In this document: positions 11,990 to 23,527 of the stretch, in pieces | How positions within the stretch are numbered: position 1 is the first letter of the stretch | Layout of the letters: every line of letters begins with the position of its first letter | NCBI GenBank assembly: GCA_035048815.1 | Contig: JAUCBN010000037.1 | Coordinates: forward strand, 14,660,001-14,724,000 | DNA length: 64,000 nucleotides | From: Abelmoschus esculentus | Lineage: Eukaryota > Streptophyta > Magnoliopsida > Malvales > Malvaceae | Direction: 5' to 3' | Made by a program: the position numbers and the translations under genes | The notes under the pieces: model-generated | Told to the model about the DNA's origin: nothing | The model's input: only the letters and a program-made list of their open reading frames with translations | Databases searched by the model: none

Positions 11990-12896
11990 TGCATCTCCCA
12001 AAATTATTCTCTCCCTTTGGCCCCAATTGTGAATCGGTTGTGGGCCACTCCTTTTTGTTGTATGTTCATCCACATTGGGCTTAATATTTTTGCCGAATAT
12101 CCCGCCGAGAAGATTGCCCAGGCAGGATATTTTAGTGTTTACTGTGTGGATGGCCTTGCACTCATCTGGATCATCATATTTTTTTTAAGTTGTGGAATGC
12201 GTTGAGTTTGACTTGTTGGTCATTGACCCGCATTGTCAACTCTCCTTTTTCCACGTCAATTAGGGTGCATCCAGTTGCAAGGAAAGGTCTCCCAAGGATG
12301 ATCGGTGCATTTTCATCTACTTCACAATCAAGGACAAGAAAGTCATCAGGAAAAATAAACTTATCTACTCTTACCAGTATGTCCTCGATTTTGCCTTCAG
12401 GTTGCACATAGGATCGATCCGCTAGTTGGAGCATAACTGTTGTAGGTTTCGCCCTTCCAATTCCAAGCTTTTGAAAGACAGATTTGGGCATGAGATTTAT
12501 GCTTGCTCCAAGGTCGCATAGGGCCTTACCTTCATAATTCTTACCTATCGCACAAGGTATGATAAAGCAACCAGGATCTTTTAACTTTGGTGGCATGCGG
12601 TTATGCAGCATTACCATACATCCCTCGGTAGCAGCCACTGTCTCAAACTCACCTATTCGTTTCCTCTTTAACACCATGTCCTTTAGGAACTTGGCATAGT
12701 TAGGCATTTGATCAATAGCTTCAATGAACGGTATGTTGATGTGGACTTGCTTCAAGATCTCGAGGAACTTCTTGAATTGCTGGTCCTGTTTTTGCTTTTT
12801 CAACCTTTGTGGGAAAGGTGGTGGTGGTCTCATCTCATCCAGGGTTTCTTTAGTTTGAAATTTAATACCTGGCACCACTGGAGTTGTTGCTGCCAC
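11990..12896 (-). pseudogene. Athila aspartic protease domain, frameshifted
   Basis: The ORF at 12896-12174 carries the Athila retropepsin: the active-site region ALCDLGASINLMPKSVF (DLGAS in place of the usual DTGAS), then EGKIEDILVRVDKF, FLVLDCEVDENAPIILGRPF and the ILGRPF flap-end motif. The coding frame shifts at an A run (12178-12185). After that the polyprotein continues in another frame (DPDECKAIHTV) to about 11990, where similarity ends at the pol deletion. It is the same frame as gag, separated only by the TAG at 12903. Confidence 0.85.
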
Positions 12897-12902
12897 GGCA
12901 GG

Positions 12903-14561
12903 CTACTCAGGAGCTGCAGTGCTTTCTGCCGGGGCAGTGTTTTCAGTTTGCTCAGCCTCTTCTTTTGCTCGATCCGCTGATTGCATTTGGCTCTCTGGGA
13001 TCTTTTCCTTCAGCTGTAGACCACTCCTAGTAGTGATTGCTTTGCACTGTTCATGGCCCATTACCTTAGCAACTTCAGTATTGCTAGGTAGTCCTCCTTG
13101 TGGTCTAGTATTTATGCTTTGAGCAAACTGCCCAACCTGAGTTTCAAGCGTTTTAATGGTCGCTTCTTGATTTTGCAACCTCATCTCAATTCTATTCATG
13201 AAGGCATCTTTCCTTTTGATGAAATTACTATTCTCTGCCATGTATGACTCAGTTTTCATCATGAAGGCCTTTAGCGTGTTCTCCAATGAACTTACCGGTT
13301 GTTGTTGCATCTGCTGCGGCGGCATTGACTGCTGGGCTTGCTGCTGCGGCATCGGTTGCTGAAATCTTGAAGGTTGGGTGATTGGGTTTAAGGCATTGTT
13401 AGGGTTGCTCCATGATAGGTTTAGATGCCTCTTCCATGAGGGGTTGTATGTGTTGGACATCATATTGTTGCAGTTATAATTCCCAACATACATACCGGTT
13501 TCTTGATTCATGCATTCTGAGGAACTGTGGTTACTTCCACATAAGTCACAGTAGGAATCAATTACCTTGACCTCACAGGTATTTTGTTGTAACTGTAGGT
13601 TTTGCACCATCTTGGTAAGAGAGGCCAATTGTGCTGCCACTGAATTTGATGTGTCTAATTCATTTACTGTGGCTTGGCGTCTTACTCCTCCTCGCCTAGA
13701 TGTAGGAAACTGAAAGTCATTCTTTGTGAGTTTATTCAATATTTCAATAGCTTCCTCAGGTGCTTTATCAAGGAGTGTTCCGTTTGCCGAGGCATCTAAC
13801 ATCATCCTTGTCGGGGCATTCGTGGCATTGTAAAACATTGTCACTTGTGTCCATAGGGGAAATCCATGCAAAGGACACTTGTGCAATAGCTCCCTGTAGC
13901 GCTCCCATGCCTCGTACATTAGTTCGTCTTCTGCCTGTCGAAAAGAAGTGATTTCATTACGGATTCTATCATATAAATTTGAGGGATTAAAACGAGTAAT
14001 AAAATCACAGCAAAGTTCACTCCAAGATCCAATAGATCCTGCTGGAATGCTATTCAACCAAGCTTTCGCCCTATCCCTCAGTGAATAGGGGAATAGCTTT
14101 AATCGCAAGACATCTTCATGGATTCCTTGGATTTTGAAAGAGTTGCAAATTTCCATGAAGGACTTGAGGTGCTGCCTTGCGTCTTCAATTGCAGACCCAC
14201 CAAATTGTCCAATTGTATTTAACATATTGAACATAACAGGTTTTAGTTCAAAATAGGCTGCTTCAATCTCCGGTGTGACAACTCCTGGGTTTAATCCATT
14301 TAAGTACTCCTCTAGGAAGTCTCTGACAGTGAGCTGACGCGGCCCAGGTGGCGGCGGAAGTCCTCCATTGCCGGCAGGCAAGTTTTGTCCTGCCGGGTGA
14401 TCTGCCATGGCTCCTTGGATCTGTCTCCTCAACCGTTGCCTTGTTCTTTCGATCTTTGGATCTAACTCGTATAAGGGGTTGGTTGGATTGGCCCTGGTCA
14501 TACACCACGAAAAACAAAAGTAAAATAAAAATAAAAATAAACAAGAAAATAAAGAAAACAA
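12903..14561 (-). pseudogene. Athila gag polyprotein
   Basis: 552 codons. The retrotransposon gag domain occupies about residues 95-290 and has the Athila signatures FGGSAIEDARQHLKSF, LFPYSLRDRAKAWLNS and TRFNPSNLYDRIRNEI. A cysteine motif CDLCGSNHSSSEC (around residues 341-353, CX2CX4HX4C-like) follows, then a Gln/Pro-rich tail. The N-terminal hydrophobic ~20 residues may lie upstream of the true start. It ends at TAG 12903-12905; the protease continues in the same frame two codons later, so this is one nonsense mutation or a readthrough site. The family normally makes a single gag-pol product, so a mutation is more likely. Confidence 0.9.
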
Positions 14562-14575
14562 AATTTAGTTAACAG

Positions 14576-14593
14576 TCCCCGGCAACGGCGCCA
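14576..14593 (-). other. Athila primer-binding site (tRNA-Asp type)
   Basis: Minus-strand TGGCGCCGTTGCCGGGGA lies 6 bases inside the 5' LTR. This is the classic Athila PBS, complementary to the 3' end of tRNA-Asp. Confidence 0.88.
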
Positions 14594-14599
14594 AAAACT

Positions 14600-15801
14600 T
14601 GTCGCGTGTCAAAAGTGCGCGTTTAGTGCAAGTGGACACATCGAAAGTAATAAGTGATAAGTATTATCGGATTATCGTCTCCTCAGGGACCGGTAGACTT
14701 AATATGCTTCCTTCACCTTCTTGTTCTGTAGAAAAGTAAAAACACAAGTGATTTGAGTTGGTTTATCTAAACTAAAATAACTAAATAAAAATAAAGAGTT
14801 GGAATAATAGAGAGAGATGGGTCAAGATCCAGTTGCGTTGTATTTTGGATTTGATTGACTTGTCTCTGCTCAATGCAATCGTATATCACTGCCTCGGCAG
14901 CACTGCAGTTTACTGCCTTGGAAGCGACAATACTGCCTGCCGCGGCAATCCCTTGCTCGTGGGTAGACTTTACCAAAGTTCGGCAAAGTGTCCTTGAATG
15001 ACTCCGCTTATCCCTAAGTCAGAGTGTTGTTGATGACTAGTCCTTGATAATACCTCCCGGCGTGAACCAATTATACTCACCTACCAATCTCACACTTCTT
15101 TTAGCTGTTGAAACTCTTAACCTATCCCTAGGCCGAGTTAGTATTTCGCGATTGAAACACCGTACTTATCCCTTTCGTGAATCTAACTCTCCCGAGCTTA
15201 GATAAATGGATGACTCACACTCTCCTCTCCCGAGCTTGAATGTGAGAACATAATGGAGAAGAAGAAGACAAGTATAGAAATCGACTCTCTCCCTAGGTAT
15301 TCCGTCTCTAGTACATTGGGTGGCTAGGTCTTTATATAGGCTAGACCTAGGGCAAACCTTTCCTAAGTAGAATACAACTTGGAGTAGGGAACAAGTCAAG
15401 TACATAATTAAAATATTTCCAAGTGTGATTCGGCTAAGGGGGCTTTCCCGCGTGGTCTTTTCTTGGGCTTTTCCTCATGCTAGCCAGCTCCGATTCATGG
15501 GCTTTGAGTCCGGACACGTCCCTTGGATTTTTATCTTTTCATCGTCTATAGTCTTGCTTCTTGTCTTTCTGATGCTGCCTCGGCATCAGGTCTTGCCTCG
15601 GCCTTGTCGCTGCCACGACACTGGTTTTCCTGCACAGATATAAAAATGCAGTAAAACGTGCCTTTTCTGTAAATATTATCTTTATGAGCTTAACTTCTCA
15701 ATATATCACATTGAGTTCATGCATTGGTCCAAGTGGGTCTATATTTGGTGATTAATGCCCACAAAAGGAGTAAAAAATGATAGTGTGTTGAGCACTTATC
15801 A
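14600..15801 (-). repeat. 5' LTR of Athila-type element (1,202 bp)
   Basis: Begins TGATAAGTGC at 15801 and ends CGCGACA at 14600 on the minus strand. It differs from the 3' LTR by scattered substitutions, one ~125-bp deletion (between positions matching 8390 and 8515) and a short extra TGCCTCGGC-containing segment near 15572-15596. Confidence 0.92.
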
Positions 15802-16805
15802 AGGACCCTCCAGCATCGATACTGGTATCGATGCCATTATGCCACTAGAGGTCCCGGTATTGAACCATGGTTCGATATCCCTGCCTACATAGCCTATTTT
15901 CACTTATGGGTATCGATGGCCCGTGTATCGATACCCCTGCACGAAATGCACGTCTGCACTTAGAAAAATTCTAGGAATTCATTCCAAACTTGATCTAATC
16001 AACCCTAAAGTATTCCCATTAGTTCCTAGAGATGTTTAGGACGTTTTAACACCAATTTTCAGCCATTTAACTTACTAACACAATTTACACCATTAAAGCA
16101 TATCAAGCTCAAACCAAGCACACATACACTATATCTACATAGATGCTTTCTACCATGAAATGCATAATGATTAGAAGAGTTGGGAGTACCAACCTCTTGC
16201 ACAAACAACAACAAACCCGAGCTCACTCCTCTTCAAGCCTTGTTTTTTCCAAGACTTGTTGATGGCTCACAACCCTCTTTCTCTACAAGAGAAGGATGAA
16301 GAACGGATTAACAACGCCTTGGGATGATTCTAGATCCTAAAACACTAGAAAAACTCAAATTTCAAGCCCTCAAAACTTAAACCCGGATTTCACCCTAAAC
16401 CTCAACAAAACCTCCACCAATACCAAACCCACATATTTTTACCTTTTTTAAAGATCACAAACACCTTTACAACTTACCCTCTAGGCACAAAACGAGATTC
16501 CTAACAAAACTTACCAAGCTTTCACCTTTTGCTTATTTTTTTTCTTGCTACAAGAGTGAAGAAGATGGGAACAAAGAAAAGGAAAGATGAGATCATGGTC
16601 TGAAAAAATTTAAACCTCTCCCCCAACTCATCTTATTTGACATTTACCAGAATGCCCTCTCTAAAAACCCTTAAGGCCCTAAACCACTCAAGCCCAACAA
16701 GCCTAAGGCCCAACAAGGCCCAAACTACACAAACTCGGGGACCAAAACCAAAGCCCAAACCCATCGGGTTAAACCGAAACTCGGATCCAAATCCGGGTCA
16801 TTACA
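15802..16805 (-). repeat. 3' LTR of Tekay-type element, inner part
   Basis: Resumes after the nested element with the duplicated AGGAC (15802-15806), followed by CCTCCAGCATCGATACTGG as at 22545 in the intact LTR. It ends CATTACA at 16805, next to the polypurine tract. Confidence 0.87.
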
Positions 16806-16819
16806 ACTCTCCCCTCCTT

Positions 16820-18130
16820 AAAGAAAATTTCATCCTCGAAATTTACCTAACAGGAATAGATGAGGGTACTGAGCTCTCATGTCCTTCTCTACTTCCCACG
16901 TTGCTTCTTCTATTCCATGATTCCTCCATCAGACCTTTACCAAAGGTATAAACTTGTTCCGAAGCTCCTTAACTCCTCTATCCAGGATCCCGATAGGCCT
17001 CTCCTCGTAAGTCAAATCTGCATTGACTTCGATTTCCTTAAGCTGAACCATATGCGATGGATCGAAACGATAACGTCTCAACATGGACACGTGGAACACA
17101 TCGTATATACGTGCCAACTCTGGAGGTAAGGCAAGCCGATAAGCTACCGGCCCAACCCTTTGAAGAACCTCATAAGGCTCTTTGTACCTTGGACTCAACT
17201 TCCCTTCACGACCAAACCGGATGATCACTTTCCACGGAGATACCTTGAGAAACACTTTCTCACCAAGCTCATACTCGATGTGCTTACGCTTTTTATCCGC
17301 ATAAGCTTTCTGTCTGTCGAAAGCTGCTTGTAGCCTCTCCTTGATGATCTGAACTTTTCCTTCGGTCTCCTTAACAAGCTCCGAACCTACTATCGTTCTC
17401 TCATTAAGCTCTGTCCATCGGTCTGAGGATGGAAAGCTGTATTGAAGTGCAATTTGGTATCTAAAGCCTCGTGGATAGACCTCCACAACCTCGCCGTAAA
17501 CCTCGGTTCTCTATCCGATATGATTGATGAAGGTACACCATGCAACCTCACGATCTCTTTTATGTAAAACTGAGCCAACTTTTCCAAACTATAGTTCATC
17601 CTTACCGGTAAGAAGTGAGCCGACTTGGTCAACCGGTCAACTATAACCCATATAGCATCATGTTTCCTCAACGTCATCGGTAACCCAGTGACAAAGTCCA
17701 TGGTCACTCGATCCCACTTCCACTGTGGAATCTGGATAGGCTGAAGCAAACCCGAAGGAACCTGATGTTCCGCTTTCACCTGCTGACACGCTAGACACCT
17801 GGTCACAAACTCTGACACATCTCTTTTCATGTACGGCCACCAAAAGAAAGGACGAAGATCCTGATACATCTTGTTACTACCCAGATGAACAGAAAACGGA
17901 CTACGATGAGCTTCTCTCAAGATACGATCCCTTAGATCGTACAAGAACCCACCATCTCGTACCTCAAAGTCTGACAACTCACCTCTCTGAACAGCCTCTA
18001 ACTGAGCAACCAACTCCTCGTCTAACACCTGTGCTCTCTTGATCTCCTGGACAAGCGTGGGTTCCACGCGCAACTCTACCAAAAAACCTCCATCATCTGT
18101 CATTCTCAACCGAGCAAACAAAGCTCTCAT
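16820..18130 (-). pseudogene. Tekay-type integrase with C-terminal region, deleted and frameshifted
   Basis: The zinc-binding part (HLGSNKMYQDLRPFFWWPYM, then CLACQQVKAEHQ), the first catalytic Asp (VTMDFVTGLP) and the second (IISDREPRF) are present. Near 17415 the sequence jumps from HPQTDGQS straight to a downstream segment (WTELNERTIVGSELV), removing the catalytic Glu and roughly 65 residues and shifting frame. The C-terminal part (EYELGEKVFLKVSPWKV, YDVFHVSMLRRY) continues to 16929, where a TGA interrupts it; the chromovirus tail motif EEATWEVEKDM follows near 16885. The product would be inactive. Confidence 0.87.
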
Positions 18131-19558
18131 TTACGACATGGACTTTCGACTCAAAGCATCGATGACCACATTCGCCTTGCTGGGGTGATACTTTATGAAA
18201 CAGTCATAGTCCTTTAACAACTCGATCCACCGAAGCTGTCTCAGATTCAACTCCTTCTGGGTAAGCAGGTACTTTAAACTCTTATGGTCGGTGTAGATGT
18301 AGCATTTCTCCCCGTAGAGATAATGCCTCCATATCTACAAGGCGAAGATAACCGCTGCAAACTCAAGATCATGTGTAGGATAGATCCTCTCATGGGGTTT
18401 CAACTGCCTTGAGGCGTAAGCAACCACCTTACCCTCTTGCATAAGAACACACCCTAGCCCAATCAAAGAAGCATCACTAAACACCACATAATCTTTTCCC
18501 GACTCCGGTTGCGTCAAGACCGAAGCCTCTATAAGATAAGCCTTAAGCTGCTCAAAACTCTGTTGTCTTATTTCATTCCACACAAAAGGAACACCTTTTT
18601 GAAGCAACTTGGTCAAAGGTTCCGCTATGATCGAAAAACCCTTAACAAATCTCCTATAGTATCCGACAAGCCCAAGAAAACTACGGACTTCCGATACATT
18701 CCTTGGTGGTTTCCACTCCACCACAGCTTGGATTTTTTGGGGATCAACTCGGATTCCATCCGCTGCAACTATGTGGCCAAGGAACGCCACCTTAGACAAC
18801 CAGAACTCAAACTTACTGAACTTGGCGTACAGACGCCTATCCCTCAAAACCTGAAGAACCACTCTTAGGTGATAGTCATGCTCCTCCAACGAGCGTGAAT
18901 ACACCAAGATGTCGTCGATGAACACAACCACAAACTGATCTAGATACGGTTGAAAGATCCGGTTCATCAAGTCCATGAAAGCTGCAGGTGCATTCGTGAG
19001 CCCAAACGGCATCACTAAAAACTCATAATGTCCGTATCGCGTCCTAAAAGCGGTCTTTTGGACATCCTCTTCCACCATCTTCAGCTGGTAGTACCTTGAC
19101 CTCAGATCTATCTTAGAAAACACACGAGCACCCCTCAACTGATCAAACAGGTCATCGATCCTAGGCAAAGGGTAACGATTCTCGATCGTGACCTTGTTGA
19201 GTTGATGGGAGTCGATGCACATCCTTATCGATCTATCCTTCTTCTTTACAAACAAAACCGATGCTCCCCATGGTGATACACTCGGTCGGATAAAACCCCT
19301 TTCAAGCAACTCCTGGATCTGTTGCTTCAACTCTCTCATCTCCGTCGGTGCCATACGATACGGCGCTATGGATACCGGTGTTGTCCCTGGCAACACCTCT
19401 ATACGAAACTCTAACTCACGGTCGGGAGGTAAACCAGGCAAATCCTTTGGAAAAACATCGGGGTACTCACAAACTGTCCTCAAACTCTCTAAAACTGGAC
19501 TCTCAATACTCACATCCACCACGTGAGCTAAGAACGCCTCACAACCCTGTTGGATCAA
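18131..19558 (-). pseudogene. Tekay-type reverse transcriptase and RNase H
   Basis: RT has the gypsy motifs FIRPSVSPWGASVLFVKKKD, IDDLFDQLRGARVFSKIDL, FLVMPFGLTNAPAAFMDLMN and the catalytic motif FIDD (in VVVFIDDILVYS). RNase H starts at VVFSDAS and runs past the ORF end at 18335, where a TAG interrupts the frame. Downstream codons in the same frame still read RNase H/linker sequence until a second stop near 18131. The Tyr-to-Phe change in the usual Y-x-D-D-type motif is common in gypsy elements. Confidence 0.9.
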
Positions 19559-19559
19559 C

Positions 19560-20119
19560 CTCTAAGCTGACAAAGCTGACACAACATTCGCTAAACACGA
19601 TTTTCTCCCACCCCTCACAACAAGCTTAAAACCATCAGCTACTTGAAGCTTCAAACTCTTAGATTTGCACCCTAAGCTCGCATCATGTTCGAACAATTAA
19701 TCCATCCCAAGGATTGCTTCGAACTCTAGAAACGGAAAAACCATGAGGTCAGCCGGGAAGATAGATCCTTGTACCTCGATCGGACACCTCTGATAAACCT
19801 TATCCACCAACACATCTAACCCCAACGGACTGGTCACACGGACTCCTACCTCTAGACCCTCCGTTGGTAACCCCCACTGCTCCGATATCCCGCTACGGAT
19901 ATACGAGTGGGTAGATCCCGAGTCCACAAGAGCAACTATAGGGACGGAAAACAAACTAAACGTACCTGATATCATATCTATCGAATCACAGTCCTCTTGT
20001 GCCCTCACCGCATACTATCTTGTCGGTGCTCTAGCAGTAGACAGAAAGGTGCCTCCTGATGCGTGGCTAACTCCGCCACATGAGAACACATGACCCCTCT
20101 GAGCCTGAAACACGGTCCT
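19560..20119 (-). pseudogene. Tekay-type aspartic protease region
   Basis: Same frame as gag and RT, interrupted by stops at 20015-20017, 19697-19699 and about 19560. The retropepsin motif ALVDSGSTHSYIR (active-site DSG) and the C-terminal VFPFLEFEAILGMD motif identify it. It would cleave the polyprotein during particle maturation. Confidence 0.85.
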
Positions 20120-21253
20120 CTACACCTGACCTGGTGGTGACGTCACAACCTCGGGACAGTCCCTCACAAGATGATCTGATGACCCACACTGAAAACAAGC
20201 TCTGACATTGCCCCAACACTCTCCTCGGTGGGTCCGACCACAACGTCTACAAGTCTGAACACTGACACTCCTCTGTAAGCTCTCTGGGACCCCAGCAGAA
20301 GAAGACAAAGACTGCCTCCTACGTCCTACAGACTCTGATCTCTGGTTCGACCTCGAACCCTGATTCGATGCTCCTCTACTCTGATTCCAACGAATCCTAC
20401 TCCTACCGGAGTGAGACTGAGAGTTGCCCGCATGACTCTGACTAGCTCCACCGGTGACTCCCTGACCAACAAACGACCTATAGGTCAACCCCTGAACCTG
20501 CTCTAGCGACTTGGCACTAGCAGCCAACTCAGAAAACACCTTAGGCGGTGCAGCAGTGAGATAAGTCTGGATCTCCTTCCTTAGACCTCTCAAGAACCTC
20601 TTACATCTCATCTTCTCTGTAGAAACAAGCTTTGGAGCATACCGGCTCAACTGAAGGAACTCCTGCTCATAAGTAAAGACCGAACGGTTCCCCTAAACAA
20701 GATGGGTCAACCGCTCCCTTAAGGTGTCGATGTGAGTCTCACCCACATACTTGCTCTCAAACTCCTCAAGGAAGTCCTCCCACTTAGGACGATGAGGATA
20801 CCAACCCTGCTCAACTGTCTCCCACCACTCTCTCGCGTTGCCCTTCAGAAGCGACAACACACACGACAACTTGTCCTCTAATCTCAGCTTCATCTGTCTC
20901 ATTATCCACCTGGTGTCATGCAACTACTGATCATCTTGTACGGGATTGTCCTGTCCCGTACCAAAGAAGTCCACGGCTCCATGTCTTCGCACCCTCTCAA
21001 CCGGTGCCTCACGAGGCGTAGAAGATGGCTTCGGTATAGCTCTCACTATCCTGCGCAGAGTACGGTTCAATTGAGCAAAGTAGTTGGCCCCTTGACCAAC
21101 TGCATCATCCGATGACACCTCCTCATCGGGCTCATACTCGTAGTCGGAGTCTCCTCCACGAGAACCCCGGCTTTCCTCTTGATCCCTCACACGTCTCGGC
21201 ATACTCGACCACTTCTGCACAAAGAGCAACAACAAGCAAGAGTACACGATCAA
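20120..21253 (-). pseudogene. Tekay-type gag with intact CCHC knuckle but nonsense codons
   Basis: The likely start is MPRRVRDQEESRG near 21202; upstream codons are open but hydrophobic and unlike gag. The gag domain has LEDKLSCVLSLLKGNAREWW and SRYAPKLVSTEKMRCKRFLR. The zinc knuckle CFQCGSSDHLVRDC near 20160 is intact (CX2CX4HX4C). TAG codons at 20924-20926, 20693-20695 and 20120-20122 all lie in one frame, so there is no frameshift in gag. Three TAGs among the interrupting codons suggest decay by C-to-T (G-to-A) changes. Confidence 0.87.
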
Positions 21254-21363
21254 AATTTCAGCTTTAAAGAAAGTACGATATCAACTCGTGGGCATGTACT
21301 TGTCTAACACCTATATAACACACTAGACTCCCCCGGGGACTTCCTAGAACTGACTCAACCTAG

Positions 21364-21375
21364 GCTCTGATACCA
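21364..21375 (-). other. Tekay-type primer-binding site (initiator Met tRNA)
   Basis: Minus-strand TGGTATCAGAGC, 5 bases inside the 5' LTR, matches the usual plant iMet PBS. Confidence 0.9.
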
Positions 21376-21380
21376 TTAAA

Positions 21381-23527
21381 TGTAACACCCGACCCGGATT
21401 TCACATTGGGCCTTTGGCCCAAAACCTGTATTCCAAAATTTCTTTTCAAAGCCCATTAAATAAAATCAAATTTAATTCCAAATACGATTCATAAAATCCA
21501 TTAAGTTAAAACATAGCCCAAAATGATGGTAAGTAATCGGAGCTCCAAAATATTACAAACCATTAAAACATTCAACCCAAATTAAAATAAACAGAGTTAC
21601 ATTATATAGGGTTCGACATAGTACAAGCCCACTAAATCTAATACATGTACTCTAACAACACGGTCGATGCTGAAATCCAAACCTTGATGGTGCTCCACGA
21701 ACTAGCTTCACCTAACCTAAGCACAAAAACATATTTCGAACGCTGAGTTACGAAAGCTCAGTGAATACGCCGAACTCGGCCAACATCATGCATATCATAA
21801 GTAGTAAAGCATAACATATAAAATATCGTGCATGATATGATGATCTAGCATGATTGCCTACCACTTGGCATAACCAATGTATAATATCGCACACAACATA
21901 TACATATCACATCACAAAATAACACACAAGAGTGAGGCCTGCGTCCACACAACATCAGGATCTTACACTTAGGATTGAGGTCGCCCTCAAATCCTATACC
22001 CGGAATGTTACATCGGACATCTTCGAACGAGGCCTCCCAACTTTCGAAAAGGGGTGGAGGCCGCCCAACCAAACCCATGCTCGGAATGTTACATCGAACA
22101 TCTTCGAGTGAGGCCGCCCAACACTCGGAGTAAATGTCTTCAAAACATCATCCGACATGTTACATCGAATGGCCTTCAACGTGTTGCAACACTTATGGAT
22201 ATCCGGATTTCCATCATACAAGGAATCAAACCACACAAACGATCCACCTAGGATCTTAACACAACAAGATATATTACGACTTATCATAACTTAGTCGCTT
22301 GGGGTTATAACATCAATCTTGTGTTTACAATTCATTTCATTAATTATAAGATTCATTAAAACCCTTAATCCTCTTATCGAACCTCAAACAAAGCTTATCT
22401 TGTTAAGTTCTCGTAGGGGTATTGATACCCTTATGTGGAGTATCGAACCACCCTGCTTCGATACCCACCCAAAGAAGGCATCGAAACATGGGTATCGATA
22501 CCAGTATCGATACCATTTGACCATTTTTAAAGTCAACGAAAGAGGACCCTCCAGCATCGATACTGGTATCGATGCCATTGGAGGTCCCAGTATCGAACCA
22601 TGGTTCGATACCCCTGCCCACATAGCCTATTTTCACTTATGGGTATCGATACCGGTGGCCCATGTATCGATACCCCTACACGAAATACAGGTCTGCACTT
22701 AGAATATTTCTAGGAATTCATTCCAAACTTGATCTAATCAACCCTAAAGTATTCCCATTAGTTCCTAGAGATGTTTAGGAAGTTACCAATTTTTAGCCAT
22801 TTAACTTACTAACACAATTTCCACCATTAAAGCATATCAAGCTCAAACCAAGCACACACACTTTATCTACATGGATGCTTTCTACCATGAAATGCATAAT
22901 GATTAGAAGAGTTGGGAGGACCAACCTCTTGCACAAACAGCAACAAACCCGAGCTCACTCCTCTTCAAGCCTTGTTTTTTCCAAGACTTGTTGATGGCTC
23001 ACAACCCTCTTTCTCTACAAGAGAAGGATGAATAACGGATTAGCAATGCCTTGGGATGATTCTAGAATCTAAAACACTAGAAAAACTCAAATTTCAAGCC
23101 CTCAAAACTTAAACCCGGATTTCACCCTAAACCCCAACAAAACCTCCACCAATACCAAATCCACAGATTTTTACCTCTTTTTAAAGATCACAAACACCTT
23201 TACAACTTACCCTCTAGGCACAAATCGAGATTCCTAACAAAAATTACCAAGCTTCCACCTTTTGCTTGTTTCTTTTCTTGCTACAAGAGTGAAGAAGATG
23301 GGAAGAAAGAAAAGGAAAGATGAGATCATGGTCTGAAAACTTTAAACCTCTCACCCAACTCATCTTATTTGGCATTTACCAGAATGCCCTCTCTAAAAAC
23401 CCTTAAGGCCCTAAACCACTCAAGCCCAACAAGCCTAAGGCCCAAACGACACAAACTCGGGGCCCAAAACCGAAGCCCAAACCCATCGGGTTAAACCGAC
23501 ACTCAGATCCGAATCCAGGTCGTTATA
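21381..23527 (-). repeat. 5' LTR of Tekay-type element (2,147 bp)
   Basis: Begins TGTAACACCCGACCCGG in plus orientation at 21381 and ends CGTTATA at 23527. The sister LTR ends CATTACA at 16805, so the terminal CA here has mutated to TA. It contains a dense cluster of TATCGATAC palindromic motifs at 22415-22680. This copy shows the uninterrupted site into which the Athila element inserted in the other LTR. Confidence 0.9.

Larger units (their letters stand above)
7738..15801 (-). mobile_element. Athila-type Ty3/gypsy element nested in the Tekay LTR (8,064 bp)
   Basis: Flanked by a perfect 5-bp target duplication AGGAC (7733-7737 and 15802-15806). The uninterrupted site is present in the sister LTR near 22540. 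Minus-strand order: 5' LTR (14600-15801), PBS matching the tRNA-Asp type (TGGCGCCGTTGCCGGGGA, 14576-14593), gag, protease, a third ORF, a G-rich polypurine tract next to 9042, and 3' LTR (7738-9041). No RT, RNase H or integrase could be found between protease and ORF3, so this is a pol-deleted, non-autonomous form. Confidence 0.92.
6862..23527 (-). mobile_element. Ty3/gypsy element (Tekay/Del-type chromovirus), with nested Athila element
   Basis: Minus-strand order is 5' LTR (21381-23527), initiator-Met PBS (21364-21375), gag, protease, RT/RNase H, integrase, polypurine tract AAGGAGGGGAGAGT (16806-16819), then 3' LTR (6862-7737 plus 15802-16805). RT before integrase and the C-terminal EEATWE motif place it among chromoviruses such as Tekay/Del. 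The left LTR lacks about 295 bp at its outer end compared with the right one, so no target duplication can be found. The coding frame has many nonsense codons and a large integrase deletion. Confidence 0.88.

Noticed and set aside
22319..22702. 127-codon plus-strand ORF with IDT/VSIP-like repeats (and similar at 7509-7877)
   Set aside because: Lies in the LTR of the Tekay element and comes from the TATCGATAC motif cluster.
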